Source: Siphonodentalium dalli
Lineage: Eukaryota; Mollusca; Scaphopoda; Gadilida; Siphonodentaliidae
DNA length: 64,000 nt
NCBI GenBank assembly: GCA_032622095.1
Contig: CP136068.1
Span: 49,534,443-49,598,442 of the forward strand
Direction: 5' to 3'
A program made the translations under genes and the position numbers. Position 1 is the stretch's first letter; each line of letters opens with the position of its first letter. Positions 23,685 through 36,079 of this stretch are shown here, one piece after another. Under the pieces are notes generated by a model. The model was given only the letters and a program-made list of their open reading frames with translations. It was not told where the DNA came from and ran no database searches.

Positions 23685-23800
23685 TTTATTGGAGGTAAAT
23701 GTTCAGATAATACGTTCAACAAAGGACTCATTGGTCGTTTGTTGAACTTATCATCTGAACATTTCATGTGGGAACTACTACTCAATGAGTTTTAGTATAG
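23685..23800. mobile_element. Palindromic MITE with TTCAGATAATA / GTTCAACAAA arms
   Basis: AAATGTTCAGATAATACGTTCAACAAA is followed by the inverse TTTGTTGAACTTATCATCTGAACATTT. ACTACTCAATGAGT-type sub-terminal sequence lies next to it. Related palindromes lie at 33236, 45945, 56630 and 59040. Confidence 0.7.
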
Positions 23801-23814
23801 AAATGGTTATTGAG

Positions 23815-25400
23815 GGAAATTGAGTGATTTCTGGGTGTTTACATAATAGAACCATGTTATTTTATTTAAAGATGCATAATCCGAATCAAAGGGGTACTGT
23901 ACTCAAATGTTGTTGTTGGTTTTGATATTCTCTGCTTATATATATTATCGATATTAGATCTTTGTTATTACATTTGTACTGAGAATTTATTGAAAATGGC
24001 GTACAGTACCCCTTTAACGCTCGCAAATTACTAGTTCCTTGACTTCGGGGGTAAAAAATATTTGATTCGAGTCGAGGAACCCACCCATCAAAGCTCAGAG
24101 TGATCAGATAAAAAAAAATTTAAATCTATTATTTTTCACCACCGATAAATTTTAGTGGCCCAGTAAACAGTTGATAGACCAATTTGCAGATGACGATGGA
24201 TAACTCTAAAATCAAGTGGCTTTTTTGACAAAGCGGCAAAATAACAGGTTTTGCAGTGGGTTTTGGGCAATTTGATATCATACTTGACTGTGGTTAGCAT
24301 TATTTTTGGGCAATTACTCCATTCTGATAACTGAAGCGGCATTTCAAAATTTTTTGTTGTTGTTGGAATCTGATGATATGGGGACCATCGAATCGGATTG
24401 AGTACCTTTAAGCTATCTTGTATATATATTCATGTTGATAGCTGATTGCAGTAAATCATGTGGGAACTTGGGAAATATATTCTTGTAATTGTTTTGAGTA
24501 CAATGTATGTTAATGAGGACATAAAACGTTATCATACTATGTATAACGCTGTACAACTAATGAATAAAATTTAACTACTGTTAGCATGTTCTTAATGTCA
24601 TTTCACATCTTGATTTGGTGGGCTTGAGGGTCAGACGCACTTTTTGCCAAAATGTCCTGGTATTTCACAACAGATTTTCTCAAATTAGGAATTTCTTTAT
24701 GAAATTTGGTACATTTGATTATTGTAACACATTTTAAGATCCATCGAACCATTGAATATTATATCCTCGTTTACTTCACTTTTGTGACATGAAATTTTTG
24801 TTAAATTTCACAGTTTTAAGGTACCAAGAACTTCTGTAAAGTGCAGTTCATATATCCATGATGTAATATATCTGAAGATCATGAGAGGAGACTTAATTAT
24901 TCTTGAAATTTAATGATTATTTTCATTTAGAAATGCAACTACCCATAAATAATTTTCTGTATTTGAGAATTTTCATGTCATGCTTGTTGATCAATGAAAA
25001 ATTGGGCTGAGATGAGTTCTGAGTCATGGGTTCATTACCAAGTTAAAGCTGACCGCCTTATCTCTTAACTCTGTGGCCTAAATTCCAATTGACTTCTCCT
25101 TGCTTTCTCCTTGACATTGCATATCAACATTTGTTTTCATTGGGCTGGAATATTTGTGACTGCTTTATTCTTCATTATAATATATGGGGGTATTATGCTA
25201 TATTATGCAATTAAAAATCTAAATAAACATTGTGGTACAAATGAAGCCTCCTCTCATAAAGCCAAGACAATAAGCAATTTGTTGATTGGAGTGTTGTGTG
25301 AAATTATTATTTATTCTAGCAGTTCTTGGTACGAAAAGGGAAAAAAGAAAATAATCTTTTTAACTTCTCAAATGTATTAAAATCCATTGTTTTTGTCGTC
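23815..25400. other. No recognisable gene
   Basis: AT-rich intergenic sequence. The 89-codon frame at 25111-25380 is hydrophobic at its start but has no motif, partner exon or codon signal that would support a gene. Confidence 0.5.
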
Positions 25401-25406
25401 TCTTAA

Positions 25407-25844
25407 CCCTTTCAGTGCCAGGGGCCGATCTCATCGGCCCTAATTTACGGTCTGTAAAATCGGCTTTTTTTTGTTTTTTGGTTGAATATTTTTTTGGGTA
25501 TGCTTAAGCATGCTATAGCGAATTTAAAAACAAACTGGATAAAACCTTAGGGACATGTTATAACTCAAAACTATCACCAAGTATTCATAGTAATAATTTT
25601 GATGCCCATGAAAAACGTAAGATTCCCTGGCACTAAACCTACAAAATAAGTCTGTTAAAGAATATAAGAAAAAATTATTAAAATTGTAAATAATAATAAC
25701 AAATGATGAAAAATTGTTAGGCCAATGCATTCTCTTATATATGCGAGGCGACCTATGGTCGACTCGCATATATAAGAGAATGCATTGGCACAGGGTATAT
25801 GGGTTGATTAACTTGATACAAAAAAGGACCTGGCACTGAAAGGG
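25407..25844. mobile_element. piggyBac-like MITE (CCCTTTCAGTGCCAGG ends)
   Basis: TTAA at 25403-25406 and 25845-25848. CCCTTTCAGTGCCAGG at the left is the exact inverse of CCTGGCACTGAAAGGG at the right. The hairpin GCCAATGCATTCTCTTATAT ... ATATAAGAGAATGCATTGGC lies near 25720-25790. A close relative is at 54729-55194. Confidence 0.9.
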
Positions 25845-25849
25845 TTAAT

Positions 25850-26360
25850 GATTGCTTAGATAATGAAGATGATGGATGATATGTGAAATTCAAGATTTTT
25901 TGGCAGATAAATCCTGAGAAATTCTTTGTTGAAAATTTCTTGCCATTTTTGGCTGGATTTATGCAAAATTTGCATCCCCCCTTAAATCACCATCATACTG
26001 TAGCAAGAAACAAGAAACCCAGAGGCAGGGTATTAAAAAGTGTAGGACCAAAATTTACTTTTGCCAAATGAAGTAATTATTTGACTAATTTTCTTATATT
26101 TGGAGAACTATTATAATCGACATGTCGGATCATGTCTTTCAACAATGCTACTCAGAGTTCCATGGGATTTGGTATTTAGATGACATTTGAATTTGCACAG
26201 ATCAAGTTCAAATTTGGTCACGGTGTGATGTTTTTTGGTAGAGATATGCCCCTTTTACCACATAGAAATCACAATTTTTGGGTTGTCCAGCCAACTTAAG
26301 AAATATTCAACAGAATGTTTTGACATCAGGTATATGGTTCACATTTGAGAATACGCAAGT
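25850..26360. other. No recognisable gene
   Basis: Unremarkable AT-rich sequence between two mobile elements. Confidence 0.5.
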
Positions 26361-26363
26361 AAT

Positions 26364-27470
26364 GTTAAATGAAAGTGTCAATGACACTGTAGCTCAACTT
26401 AGGTAGGGGAATAATTTAATGGTTGACAGTAAATGGAGGAATAGGAAAGGTGCTAATTGAAATGTCTAACCTGTGCCAAAGGATTTAGTCAGGCAAAGAG
26501 TAAAATCCAAGATGGCTGCTGGCGGCCATGTTTTTTTGGCCAATTGACCCCAAAAAGGACTCGTTCCCATCTACGTGTCATTGTTAACATCCATGACACA
26601 ATTTCATGAAGATCTGACCAAAGCTATGACCTGTAGCCTGCGCCAAAGGATATAGTCATGCAAAGAGTAAAATCCAAGATGGCTGCTGGCAGCCGTGTTT
26701 TTCAGCCAAACGACCCCAAAATGACTCGTTCCCATCTACATGTCAATATTAACGTCTATGACATATTTCATGATGATCAGATGAACAGTACGACCTGTAG
26801 CCCGCGCCAATGGATTGAATTTTGAAATCCAAGATGGCCACCAGTGGCCATGTTTTTCGGCCGAACGACCCCAAAATGACTCGTTCCCATCTACATGTCA
26901 TTGTTAACATCCATGACAAATTTTATGAAGTTCCGACAAAAGCTACGACCTGTAGCCCGTGCCAAAGGATTTAGTCATGCAAAGAGTAAAATCCAAGATG
27001 GCTGCTGGCGGCCATGTTTTTTGGACGAACGACCCCAAAATCACTCGTTCCCATCTACATGTCAATATTAACATCTATGACATATTTCATGATGATCAGA
27101 CGAACAGTACGACCTGTAGCCCGCGCCAATGGATTGAAATTTGAAATCCAAGATGGCCACCAGCGGCCATGTTTTTCGGCAGAACGACCCCAAAATGACT
27201 CGTTCCCATCTACATGTCATTGTTAACATCCATGACAAATTTCATGAAGTTCCGACCAAAGCTATCCAAGATGGCCGTCAGCGGCCATGTTTTTTGGCCG
27301 AATGACACCAAAATGACTCGTTCCCATCGACATGTCAATGTCAACATTCATGACAAATCTCATAAAGATCAGACCAAAGGTACGACCTGTAGCCCGCGCC
27401 AAAGGAAATTGTTGACGGACACACGGACGACGGACGCCAAACCATGGCAATAGCTCAAACTTAGAAAGTA
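26364..27470 (-). mobile_element. 'AGCTCAACTT' element with satellite interior, inverted copy
   Basis: Left edge AATGAAAGTGTCAATGACAC + TGTAGCTCAACTTAGG; right edge CCATGGCAATAGCTCAAACTTAG. Between lie about six ~155-160-bp tandem monomers, each with AAATCCAAGATGGC, GGCCATGTTTTT, CCAAAATGACTCGTTCCCAT and CATGTCAAT/CATGTCATT. Monomers of different subtypes alternate. Reading frames in the array are by-products. Confidence 0.85.
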
Positions 27471-27523
27471 AAGTTGATCTAAAAATGGTCATGGTCCGAT
27501 GATTTTTAATCGAGTTATGCCCC

Positions 27524-28697
27524 TTTTTAGCTCAACTTGACAAAGTCCAGTTTGAGCTATTGCCATGGGTTGGTCTCCGTCATTGCGTGCATGCATCAAC
27601 AATTTCCTTTATACAGGTCACAGCTCTCATCTGATCATCACCAATCTTCATATGGATCTTTGGGATGACCTTAGGTGGGAGCCTCCTATTTTGACTGAAA
27701 TTTGTTAAAAAAACATGGCTGCCCGCAGCCATCTTGGATTTCACATTTGAATACATCGGCACACTCTGGCGCCCGAATTTATTGGAAATTTATTTGAAAA
27801 TTTACAGGCACGTTTAGAATCACCTCTAGATGGGAGCTATTAAATTGGAAAAAAAATTAATGAAAAACATGGCGCCGGCAGCCATCTAGGATTGTACTCT
27901 TTGCATGACCAGGGTCCTCTCTGCACCAAATAATTCCCCATTTGCTAAAAAAAAGATGACACCTAGTTTTTTGGCTTTTGGCAGTTGATACCCATCGGGC
28001 ATATAATAATGCTTGCAGTCAATCGGTCAGAACCGAAACGCACATTGATATCCACATAGCTAATTGGTTCCTAATTGAAAGCACATAAAAGATTCGCGGC
28101 TTAAGTCACATCGACTTATCATATCGCTGGGGTGAATAGGTTTTGAATTTCTACTCGATTATAACAGAGTACGGCTATTGACTCCACTTTGACAAACATT
28201 GGTCAAACAAAGGGCTTCCTGAAGTCTAAACTGTGTTTTGATAGTAGGTGTTAGATAAATTATCACCAATATGTCCTTTATAACTCAGCAACAGCAAATA
28301 TGAATCGTAAGTAAGATTTAGGCAACAATGCATCAGACAAAGAATATTTTTATTTTTGGAAATGCCCAATTCAAAAATGGCACCAAAAAATGTTAGTCAG
28401 AAAATAGTGGCAACAGAAAATATAAAGTGTGCATGACTAAATCCTTTTGCACACCCAACAAACCACATTCCTCATCTGATGATCACCAAACTTCATATGG
28501 ATTTTCGGGGTGACCTTTGGATGGGAGCCTCCTATTTTGACTTTTGACCGAAATTTGTTGAAAATATTGGCCACCAGCGTCCATCTTGGAATTTACTCTT
28601 TGCATGACTAAATCCTTTGGCGCACCCAACAGACCACATCCCTCATCCGATCATGACCAAACTTCATGTGGATTTCTGGGGTGACCTCCAGTTTACT
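27524..28697 (+). mobile_element. 'AGCTCAACTT' element, diverged or truncated copy
   Basis: Begins CTTTTTAGCTCAACTTGACA then GTTTGAGCTATTGCCATGGG, and carries a few diverged monomers with GCAGCCATCTTGGATTTC. The middle (about 27950-28440) is unrelated AT-rich sequence. The usual right end is not seen before the next copy starts. Confidence 0.65.
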
Positions 28698-28702
28698 TAC
28701 CT

Positions 28703-30588
28703 TTTTAGCTCAACTCACTTTGTAAGTTTGAGCTATTGCCATGGTTTGGCGTCCGTCGTCCGTGTGTGCGTGTGTGTGTACGTGTGTCCGTCAACAATTT
28801 CCTTTGGCGCGGGCTACAGGTCGTACCTTTGGTCGGATCTTTATGAAATTTGTCATGAATGTTGACATTGACATGTAGATGGCAACGAGTCATTTTGGGG
28901 TCATTCGGCCAAAAAACATGGCTGCTGGTGGCCATCTTGGATTTCAAAATTCAATCCATTGGCGCGGGCTACAGGTCGTACTGTTCGTCTGATCATCATG
29001 AAATTTGTCATGGATGTTAATATTGACATGCAGATGGAAACGAGTCATTTTGGGGTCGTTCGGCTAAAAAAACATGGCCGTCAGCAGCCATCTTGGATTT
29101 TACTCTTTGCATGACTAAATCCTTTGGCGCGGGCTACAGGTCGTAGTTTTGGTTGGAACTTCATGAAATTTATCATGGATGTTAACAATGACATGTAGAT
29201 GGGAACGAGTGATTTTGGGGTTGTTCGGCCAAAAAACATGGCCGCCAGCAGCCATCTTGTATTTTACTCTTTGCATGACTAAATCCTTTGGCGCGGGTAC
29301 AGGTCGTACATTTGGGTCTGATCTTTATGAAATTTGTCATGAATGTTGATATTGACATGTAGATGGGAACGAGTCATTTTGGGGTCATCTGGCCAAAAAA
29401 CATGGCCGCTGGTGGCCATCTTGGATTTCAAAATTCAATCCATTAGCACAGGCTACAGGTCGTGCTGTTCGTCTGATCATCATGAAATTTGTCATGGATG
29501 TTAATATTGGCATGTAGATGGGAACGAGTGATTTTGGGGTCGTTCAGCCAAAAAATATGGCCGCCAGCAGCCATCTTGGATTTTACTCTTTGCATGACTA
29601 AATTCTTTGGCGCGGGCTACAGGTTGTAGCTTTGGTCAGAACTTCATGAAATTTGTCATGGATGTTAACAATGACATGTAGATGGGAACGAGTGATTTTG
29701 GGGTTGTTCGGCCAAAAAACATGGCCACCAGCAGCCATCTTGTATTTTACTCTTTGCATGACTAAATCCTTTGGCGCGGGCTACAGGTCGTACCTTTGGT
29801 CTGATCTTTATAAAATTTGTCACGAATGTTGATATTGACATGTAGATGGGAACGAGTCATTTTGGGGTTATACGGCCAAAAAACATGGCCGCTGGTGGCC
29901 ATCTTGGATTTCAAAATTCAATCCATTGGCACGGGCTACAGGTCGTACTGTTCGTCTGATCATCATGATATTTATCATGGTTGTTAATATTAACATGTAG
30001 ATGGGAACGAGTGATTTTGGGGTCGTTCGGCTAAAAAAATGTCCGCCAGCAGCCATATTGGATTTTACTCTTTGTATCTAAATCCTTTGGTGCGGGCTAC
30101 AGGTCGTAGCTTTGGTCGGAACTTCATGAAATTTGTCATGGATGTTAACAATGACATGTAGATGGGAAACGAGTGATTTTGGGGTCGTTCAGCCGAAAAA
30201 CATGGCCGCCAGCAGCCATCTTGGATTTTACTCTTTGCATGACTAAATCCATTGGCACAGGCTACAGGTCGTACCTTTGATCAGATCATTATGAGATTTG
30301 TAAAGGCTGTAGATGGGAACAGGTCATTTTGGGGTAATTCGGAAAAAAACATGGCTGCCGGTGGCCATTTTAGAATTTACTCTTTGCATCAATAAATCCT
30401 TTGGCACACCATAATCACCACATCCCTGATCCGATCATTATGAAACCTGTCATGAATGTTGATATTGACATGTACATCTAGTCTTACTTAGACATTTCAA
30501 TTAGCACCTTTCCTATTCCTCCATTTACTGTCAACCATTAAATTATTCCCCTACCTAAGTTGAGCTACAGTGTCATTGACACTTTCAT
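28703..30588 (+). mobile_element. 'AGCTCAACTT' element with higher-order satellite interior
   Basis: Starts TTTTTAGCTCAACTCACTTT, continues GTTTGAGCTATTGCCATGGT and a GT-rich run, and ends CCTAAGTTGAGCTACAGTGT then CATTGACACTTTCATT. The interior is about ten ~160-bp monomers of three subtypes repeated in the order X-Y-Z, told apart by TTTATGAAATTTGTCATGAA, CTGTTCGTCTGATCATCATG and AACTTCATGAAATTTGTCAT. It is the mirror image of 26364-27470. Confidence 0.85.
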
Positions 30589-30599
30589 TGTGTATGTAA

Positions 30600-31260
30600 C
30601 AGGTTTATATAATTCTTGTTGATAACATCCAGGATGAAGTATCAGCAGTGCCATGCTGACAACCCTCCTTTAATTTGTTACTTCCTTTGGGGAGCATGGT
30701 ATTCATTGACATGGTTTAACCCTTACATGACTGGAGCTGGGCTGGTGCAGCATTACAGATCCTGTGCCAGTGCATTCTCTTATATGCGAGTGTCCTTATT
30801 TGACCCATAAATTCCAATAATTTGTGTTATTATTGAGTATATACATCTGCCTATAATAGTAAATAACAGTATACTCTATAATTCAACATCTACACTCTTA
30901 AATCATAGCAATTTACTATCACCAAGGGATGGGTTAGACATCTGCCAATCGTGATCGGCCTCTTGTTTATTGAGTAGAAGGACGCGATCACTGGAACTTT
31001 AGCCAAATCCTGCCTTTATGGTCACCATAATAAGAGAACCTAAAACAATTTGCACTTCTGAGTCCGCACAAATATTATTAAGGAATAAATGTTAAAAAGG
31101 CCTCCGATAATGAATCACTAATTAAGTAATTGTATGTTCTACATGCCGAAAACCAATTAGGGCCCATATGGCACTTCAGCGTAAATCAATCATTTCCACT
31201 GAAGAGAAAATATACATGTATGATTATCAATTTATTTGCTGTGAAGCGAAATAACACCAA
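30600..31260. other. Intergenic, with a piggyBac-like end fragment
   Basis: Near 30717-30790, TTAACCCTTACATGACTGGA and GTGCCAGTGCATTCTCTTAT match one end of the CCCTTTCATGACTGG family, without a clear second end. The rest shows nothing recognisable. Confidence 0.5.
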
Positions 31261-31261
31261 T

Positions 31262-31825
31262 TGACTTCCCTCAGACTCTTTGCATGACTACTAGTATATC
31301 TTTTGGCGCGGGCTTCAGGTCGTAGCTTTGGTCAGATCTTCATTAAATTTGTCATGGATGTTAACAATGACACGTAGATGGGAACGAGTCCTTTTGGGGT
31401 CAATTGGCCAAAAAAACATGGCCGCCAGCAGCCATCTTGGATTTCACTCTCTGCATGACTAAATCCGTTGGCACAGGTTAGACATTTCAATTAGCACCTT
31501 TCCTATTCCTCCATTTACTGTCAACCATTAAATTATTCCCCTACCTAAGTTGAGCTACAGTGTCATTGACACTTTCATTTATCATTCTATTCATTGCTCA
31601 GCAAAAAATAACTCCTTCCCAAGTTGAGCTAGTGTCATTGACACTTTCATTTCCATATTCTGATAAAAACATGGCCCCCAGATTGGATTTCATTTTGAAT
31701 AAATCGGCACACCATGCAGCCCAGTATTAGACATACCAACTTTTTACATTCCCTATCGCTCTGTAACATTTGACATTAGCCCCTCTCCAAATTGAGCTTC
31801 AGTGTCATTGACACATTCATTTACT
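31262..31825. mobile_element. Fragments of the 'AGCTCAACTT' element, three stacked right ends
   Basis: One monomer (31262-31470) joined to a right end finishing near 31580, then two more copies of the right end (AAGTTGAGCTAGTGTCATTG and AATTGAGCTTCAGTGTCATTG, then ACACTTTCATTT or a variant) near 31620-31650 and 31790-31820. Confidence 0.7.
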
Positions 31826-31829
31826 TAGA

Positions 31830-32650
31830 ATTCACAATTTTTAGGTTGTCCGTTTAATAACTTGAGGAATATTTAACACAATTTTTCACCCTGTCCTATT
31901 TAACAATGTCCCCAAATTACTGTTTCTTCTGACAGTATATTGTGATAGTTGGCATGCGGATCCATAGGTATACATTATTATCGATTCAGTATTTATGTTA
32001 AGATGTTATAATACCATGCCGATCACATCACATGTGAAAGATGTTTCTTTACATTTGTAATGACACGTGCTGGGGAATTCCAGTTTGAACCAGGCAACAC
32101 CATATATGAATTATTCTGCACATTAGTTAGATTTTCATCTGTCTATTATTATATATTATTACCTGAACATCGCTACAAAAGAATAATAAGACCATTCCAA
32201 TGTTGAAAATGGTCACAGTCCGGTAATTTTTGACAAAGTTATGTCCTCGATTTAGAATTCCCAATTTTTGGGGTTCTGGTGCTTTTTGATGGAGCTGTGC
32301 TCATTTTCTGACTTCATCATGATATTAGGAGTGTTGATCACCTTTGAGAAGACCTAGGTCAAGATCAAGTTGGAAATTTTAAGTTAGGTCCAGTGGTTTT
32401 TGCCAGAATTTGATTTCTTTCTTTCCAAAACAAAGCTAATGTTCCGGGGAAAAAATCCACATTTTTCTGGGGACCAGCAACAATTTTAGTTTGATATTGA
32501 TTGATTAATGCAGGACAATCATATGACAATGTATGTCCCAACAGCATTGACATATGATTCAAAATCAATCTTGTCCCTGCAGTGGATTTTCAAAAAACAA
32601 TAAACCGATCACCATCAATAAAATTGCAGAATGGCTGCATAATGTATGAT
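31830..32650. other. No recognisable gene
   Basis: AT-rich intergenic sequence; nothing supported. Confidence 0.5.
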
Positions 32651-32656
32651 CTGCTA

Positions 32657-32908
32657 CAGTAATCCCCAAAGTAATCGACTCCTTAACCACAGCAGAATTA
32701 TGGGTAACTTTTCAGGATTTAGTCGGAAATATGGCTTGTTGCCATTCATCGGAAAGCTCTCCCTGAGAGCTTTCCGATGAATGGCAACAAGCCATATTTC
32801 CCTGAGAGCTTTCCGATGAATGGCAACAAGCCATATTTCCGACTAAATCCTGAAAAGTTACCCATAATTCTGCTGTGGTTAAGGAGTTGATTACTTAGAG
32901 CATTACTG
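32657..32908. mobile_element. CAGTAATGCCCTAA-family MITE with internal tandem duplication
   Basis: Full-length foldback copy, TA-flanked. The stretch CCCTGAGAGCTTTCCGATGA + ATGGCAACAAGCCATATTT is present twice in tandem near the centre, lengthening the right arm by about 40 bp. Confidence 0.92.
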
Positions 32909-33189
32909 TAGCTCAGTGTACTGGGGCTTCTATGATGTTGGTATCGATTGACCAGTTCTGATATCTTTCATGACAAGAGCTGTGCTGGTGCAGCATTAAA
33001 AATTCTGTGACAGTGCATTCTCTTACATATACATACACTGCAGTGAGATCCCCGAGGAAAGTGGATGTAAAATGGAGGAAATATTGCAATAATTAATTTA
33101 ATCAGCTTATTAAAAACAGCATTGTACAACAAGATGGTTAATTCATTCCAGGGACGCCGGTAGCACTGAAAGGCAGGGGGCACAACTTT

Positions 33190-33310
33190 AACACTTAATT
33201 TACTAAATACTCATCAATGAGTAGTTCCCTTAAGAAATGTTCAGATAATAAGTTCAACAAACAACCATAAGCCATTTGTTGAACATATTATCTGAACATT
33301 TCCCACCAAT
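33190..33310. mobile_element. Palindromic TTCAGATAATA MITE
   Basis: GAAATGTTCAGATAATAAGTTCAACAAA is followed by the inverse TTTGTTGAACATATTATCTGAACATTTC, next to ACTCATCAATGAGTAGTTCC. Same family as 23685, 45945, 56630 and 59040. Confidence 0.75.
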
Positions 33311-35040
33311 ACAAGGAATCCTTCAGGCCTTGTATTATGTGTTGTTTGCTTATATTTCTTTAACATCTATCCAGGTGAATAATAGACCATTCCAAATTAG
33401 GGTTAAGATAATTAGCTCCAATTTAAATCAATCCATTCACACAGCTGCTGATAACAAAGGGCGGGCAGACCCACTCCCCCATCCAGCTGCTCTGGTGCCC
33501 CTGATCATGATAACCACAGGCCTGAGACATGAGAACATATCAAGTCTGCAAACAATCACGATTTATGTGAGTATGTTTTCATGAGTTTTTCATGATGTTT
33601 TCATAAGTTCATTTTCATTATAATATGCATCGTTCATAGAGCACGCGAGTGTATTTTGCACTAATACACTGCTCAAATTCATTCATTTGTTGCATATATT
33701 CTGTTTTGTATAAAAGGAGACAGTCCCATGAATGGCCGGATTTAGTGTACAGTACCCCTTTAACATCACTGCGGAATTGCGAAAGAATTAATGAACGGGA
33801 ATCCATAGGGTGTTTCCCCGCCTGTCATTTCCTGATATTATAAGAACATCCCGGAAAATGAAGAATAAATCATCCCAATTTATGTTCCTAACTGAATAGG
33901 AATCAAACATCCCTACAAATGAAGAATAGATCATTCCAGTGTATGCTTTTCATAAATGAATGGGGAAATCCATTGAGTATTGAAAGGGTTATTTATGTTC
34001 TCGTATCTCAGACTGTTCTATGAGTAATGTTACACTGAATACTAAATATATTAACAATTTACACAATGAATGCATAATATTTTTTCAGTATACTAAGGGC
34101 AGGACAGATAAATAAAACAGTTTGTTTCTCAGGGAGTTACTTTCTCAAAGCAAAAAGGGAGGCTGTTTCGTAATAGTTATTTATGTCAAATCTATTTGTA
34201 AGGAGGCAGGCATTTATATATAAGATATTTATTTTTGGAGTCCTGTATGCAGAAAATACACTAAATATGTGAAATTTACAGTATCAGGATGGCTGCCTGT
34301 CATATTTACTATTAATTTCAAATACAAAGATTTTAATAAGAGTTGTGTGGATACAGTGTTACTCATCTGTAAAATTTAGCCTTACCTTTGCATCTTTTGG
34401 CCATCAGCCTTTATTCAAATGGGTAGCGGTTTGGACAGGGCATTATTTATATATTTATTTATGGCAGGTCATAAACATATAAGAGGGGAAGGTTTTTTGA
34501 GACCAGGAATTCCCGGAGAAACAAACTATTCTGTTAATCTGGGCTGAATGAGTGTTGAGGTTCAAATTACGTAATGAGTACACGCTCAGTACGTGTAAAT
34601 AATAGCTTGCACAGATAGGGATAAAGACTGATAATCACCCACCCTCTGGATAAAGACTAATAATCACACACCCTCTGCATTCACACAATTAGCTTCTGTG
34701 AGAATCAGTACAAATCTCAATGCGGTTTAAAAAAAATTTCCAAAGTTCATCAGTCAATAACTGAAGACGACATTTCGTAAAAAGCGATGAACACCTACGT
34801 CACTTCAAGCCGACCATATGCACAAGCTCGCTGCATGGTGTCCACTTCACAAAAAGTAATGAACCACCTACATTAAGTCACTTCAAGCCGATTGTGTGTT
34901 GTTATTGGGAGACTGTGTTGGAATTTTTTAAACAATATATATGTTACTTACAATTGTTGTGGTAGTTTTGAAAAGTTGTTTAATTTATTAATGTTCTGTT
35001 AAATGTACTGGTATATGATTATAAGAAATGACTTGCAGAT
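33311..35040. other. No recognisable gene
   Basis: Intergenic sequence with diverged fragments of the AATAGACCATTCCA repeat (33380, 33930). No supported gene. Confidence 0.5.
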
Positions 35041-35142
35041 CGATTGGGGTCATTGGATATTGACCGGCAGAGTAATTAAACAAAGTTCATGTGAATCCCT
35101 TTGGGATTCATACCAAGGCTCAAAATAAGTGGTCTGACACAG

Positions 35143-36068
35143 TAGTGTTGAAACAATTAGTGAATTTCAGAGTCGACTAGTCGAGGCCCAAAAGTCGCGT
35201 TGCGTCGACTAGTCGGTACCCGATATCAAAACTTTCAAACATAACATTGTACGGAAAATTCATCGTACATGGCGTACACTGATGACTGATGCAATTGCGT
35301 TCTATTGCGTTGCGCATTTCCCTGCATACACACCAATTTATTTGGGAAATAATACTGTAAACATCTTGATATTTATCCAACACACTGAATGTAATTATAT
35401 AATTAGACATGTGGTGGATAATGATTAGATACACGATCATTTATACAGGTTTTAAATTTAATATCAGCGTTCGAGATTATTTCGTTTAGTCACGTGATCA
35501 CCAATAAACCGGTGCCGAGCGGTGTCACTATAAAATGTTAATGTTCCGACTAAATACGCCCTATAGTATAGGCTACGTTGTAGAATACGATAGCCAGTTC
35601 TTAATGTCAGTATCATTTATATACGGTAGCACCAATGACGTCACCTTAAGCGACCTTCACCCAGCGTCGCATCATAATCCGACGGTGCGATATCAATGGA
35701 AATATACACAGTGTATGTATCAAAGCGGTCTCGGACAAACTACAAAGCCGCGTCAATCATTGCCATCATGTCTTTGACCTCAAATGACGAGTGAGACATT
35801 GTGTTGTCAATTTCATTCGTCCAATTAATAGTCGGGTCACTGGTCCGTGTGTGTCTATACTAGTAACACTGTCAATTCCGGGTGCCACCAAACATTATAC
35901 TTACCATAACTTACGCGCAGTTAACACCGTTTATGCCGGAATCGATCTTGAAAACGTTATACATGAAACTAATACACTATATTCCGACTAGTCGACGGCA
36001 AAATTCAGAGTCGACGTTCTGACATTTCAGCGTCGGCTACGACTAGTCGATTAATCGTTTCAACCCTA
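35143..36068. mobile_element. Non-autonomous hAT-type element with perfect 8-bp target duplication
   Basis: TGACACAG occurs at 35135-35142 and 36069-36076. The element starts TAGTGTTGAAACAATTAGT and ends CGATTAATCGTTTCAACCCTA, an imperfect terminal inverted pair, with further inverted GTCGACTAGTCG blocks inside. Length 926 bp. No transposase frame. The surrounding GGGGTCATTGGATATTGACC (35047) and its inverse near 36640-36665 suggest insertion into an older inverted-repeat element. Confidence 0.88.
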
Positions 36069-36079
36069 TGACACAGACA

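Noticed and set aside
25111-25380. 89-codon frame with a hydrophobic start
   Set aside because: No motif, no splice partners and no homologous copy; chance frame likely.
26959-27453. Open frames of 60-79 codons on + strand
   Set aside because: They are translations of ~160-bp satellite monomers repeated in several frames.
28705-30056. Open frames on - strand
   Set aside because: Same satellite monomers in the mirror copy.
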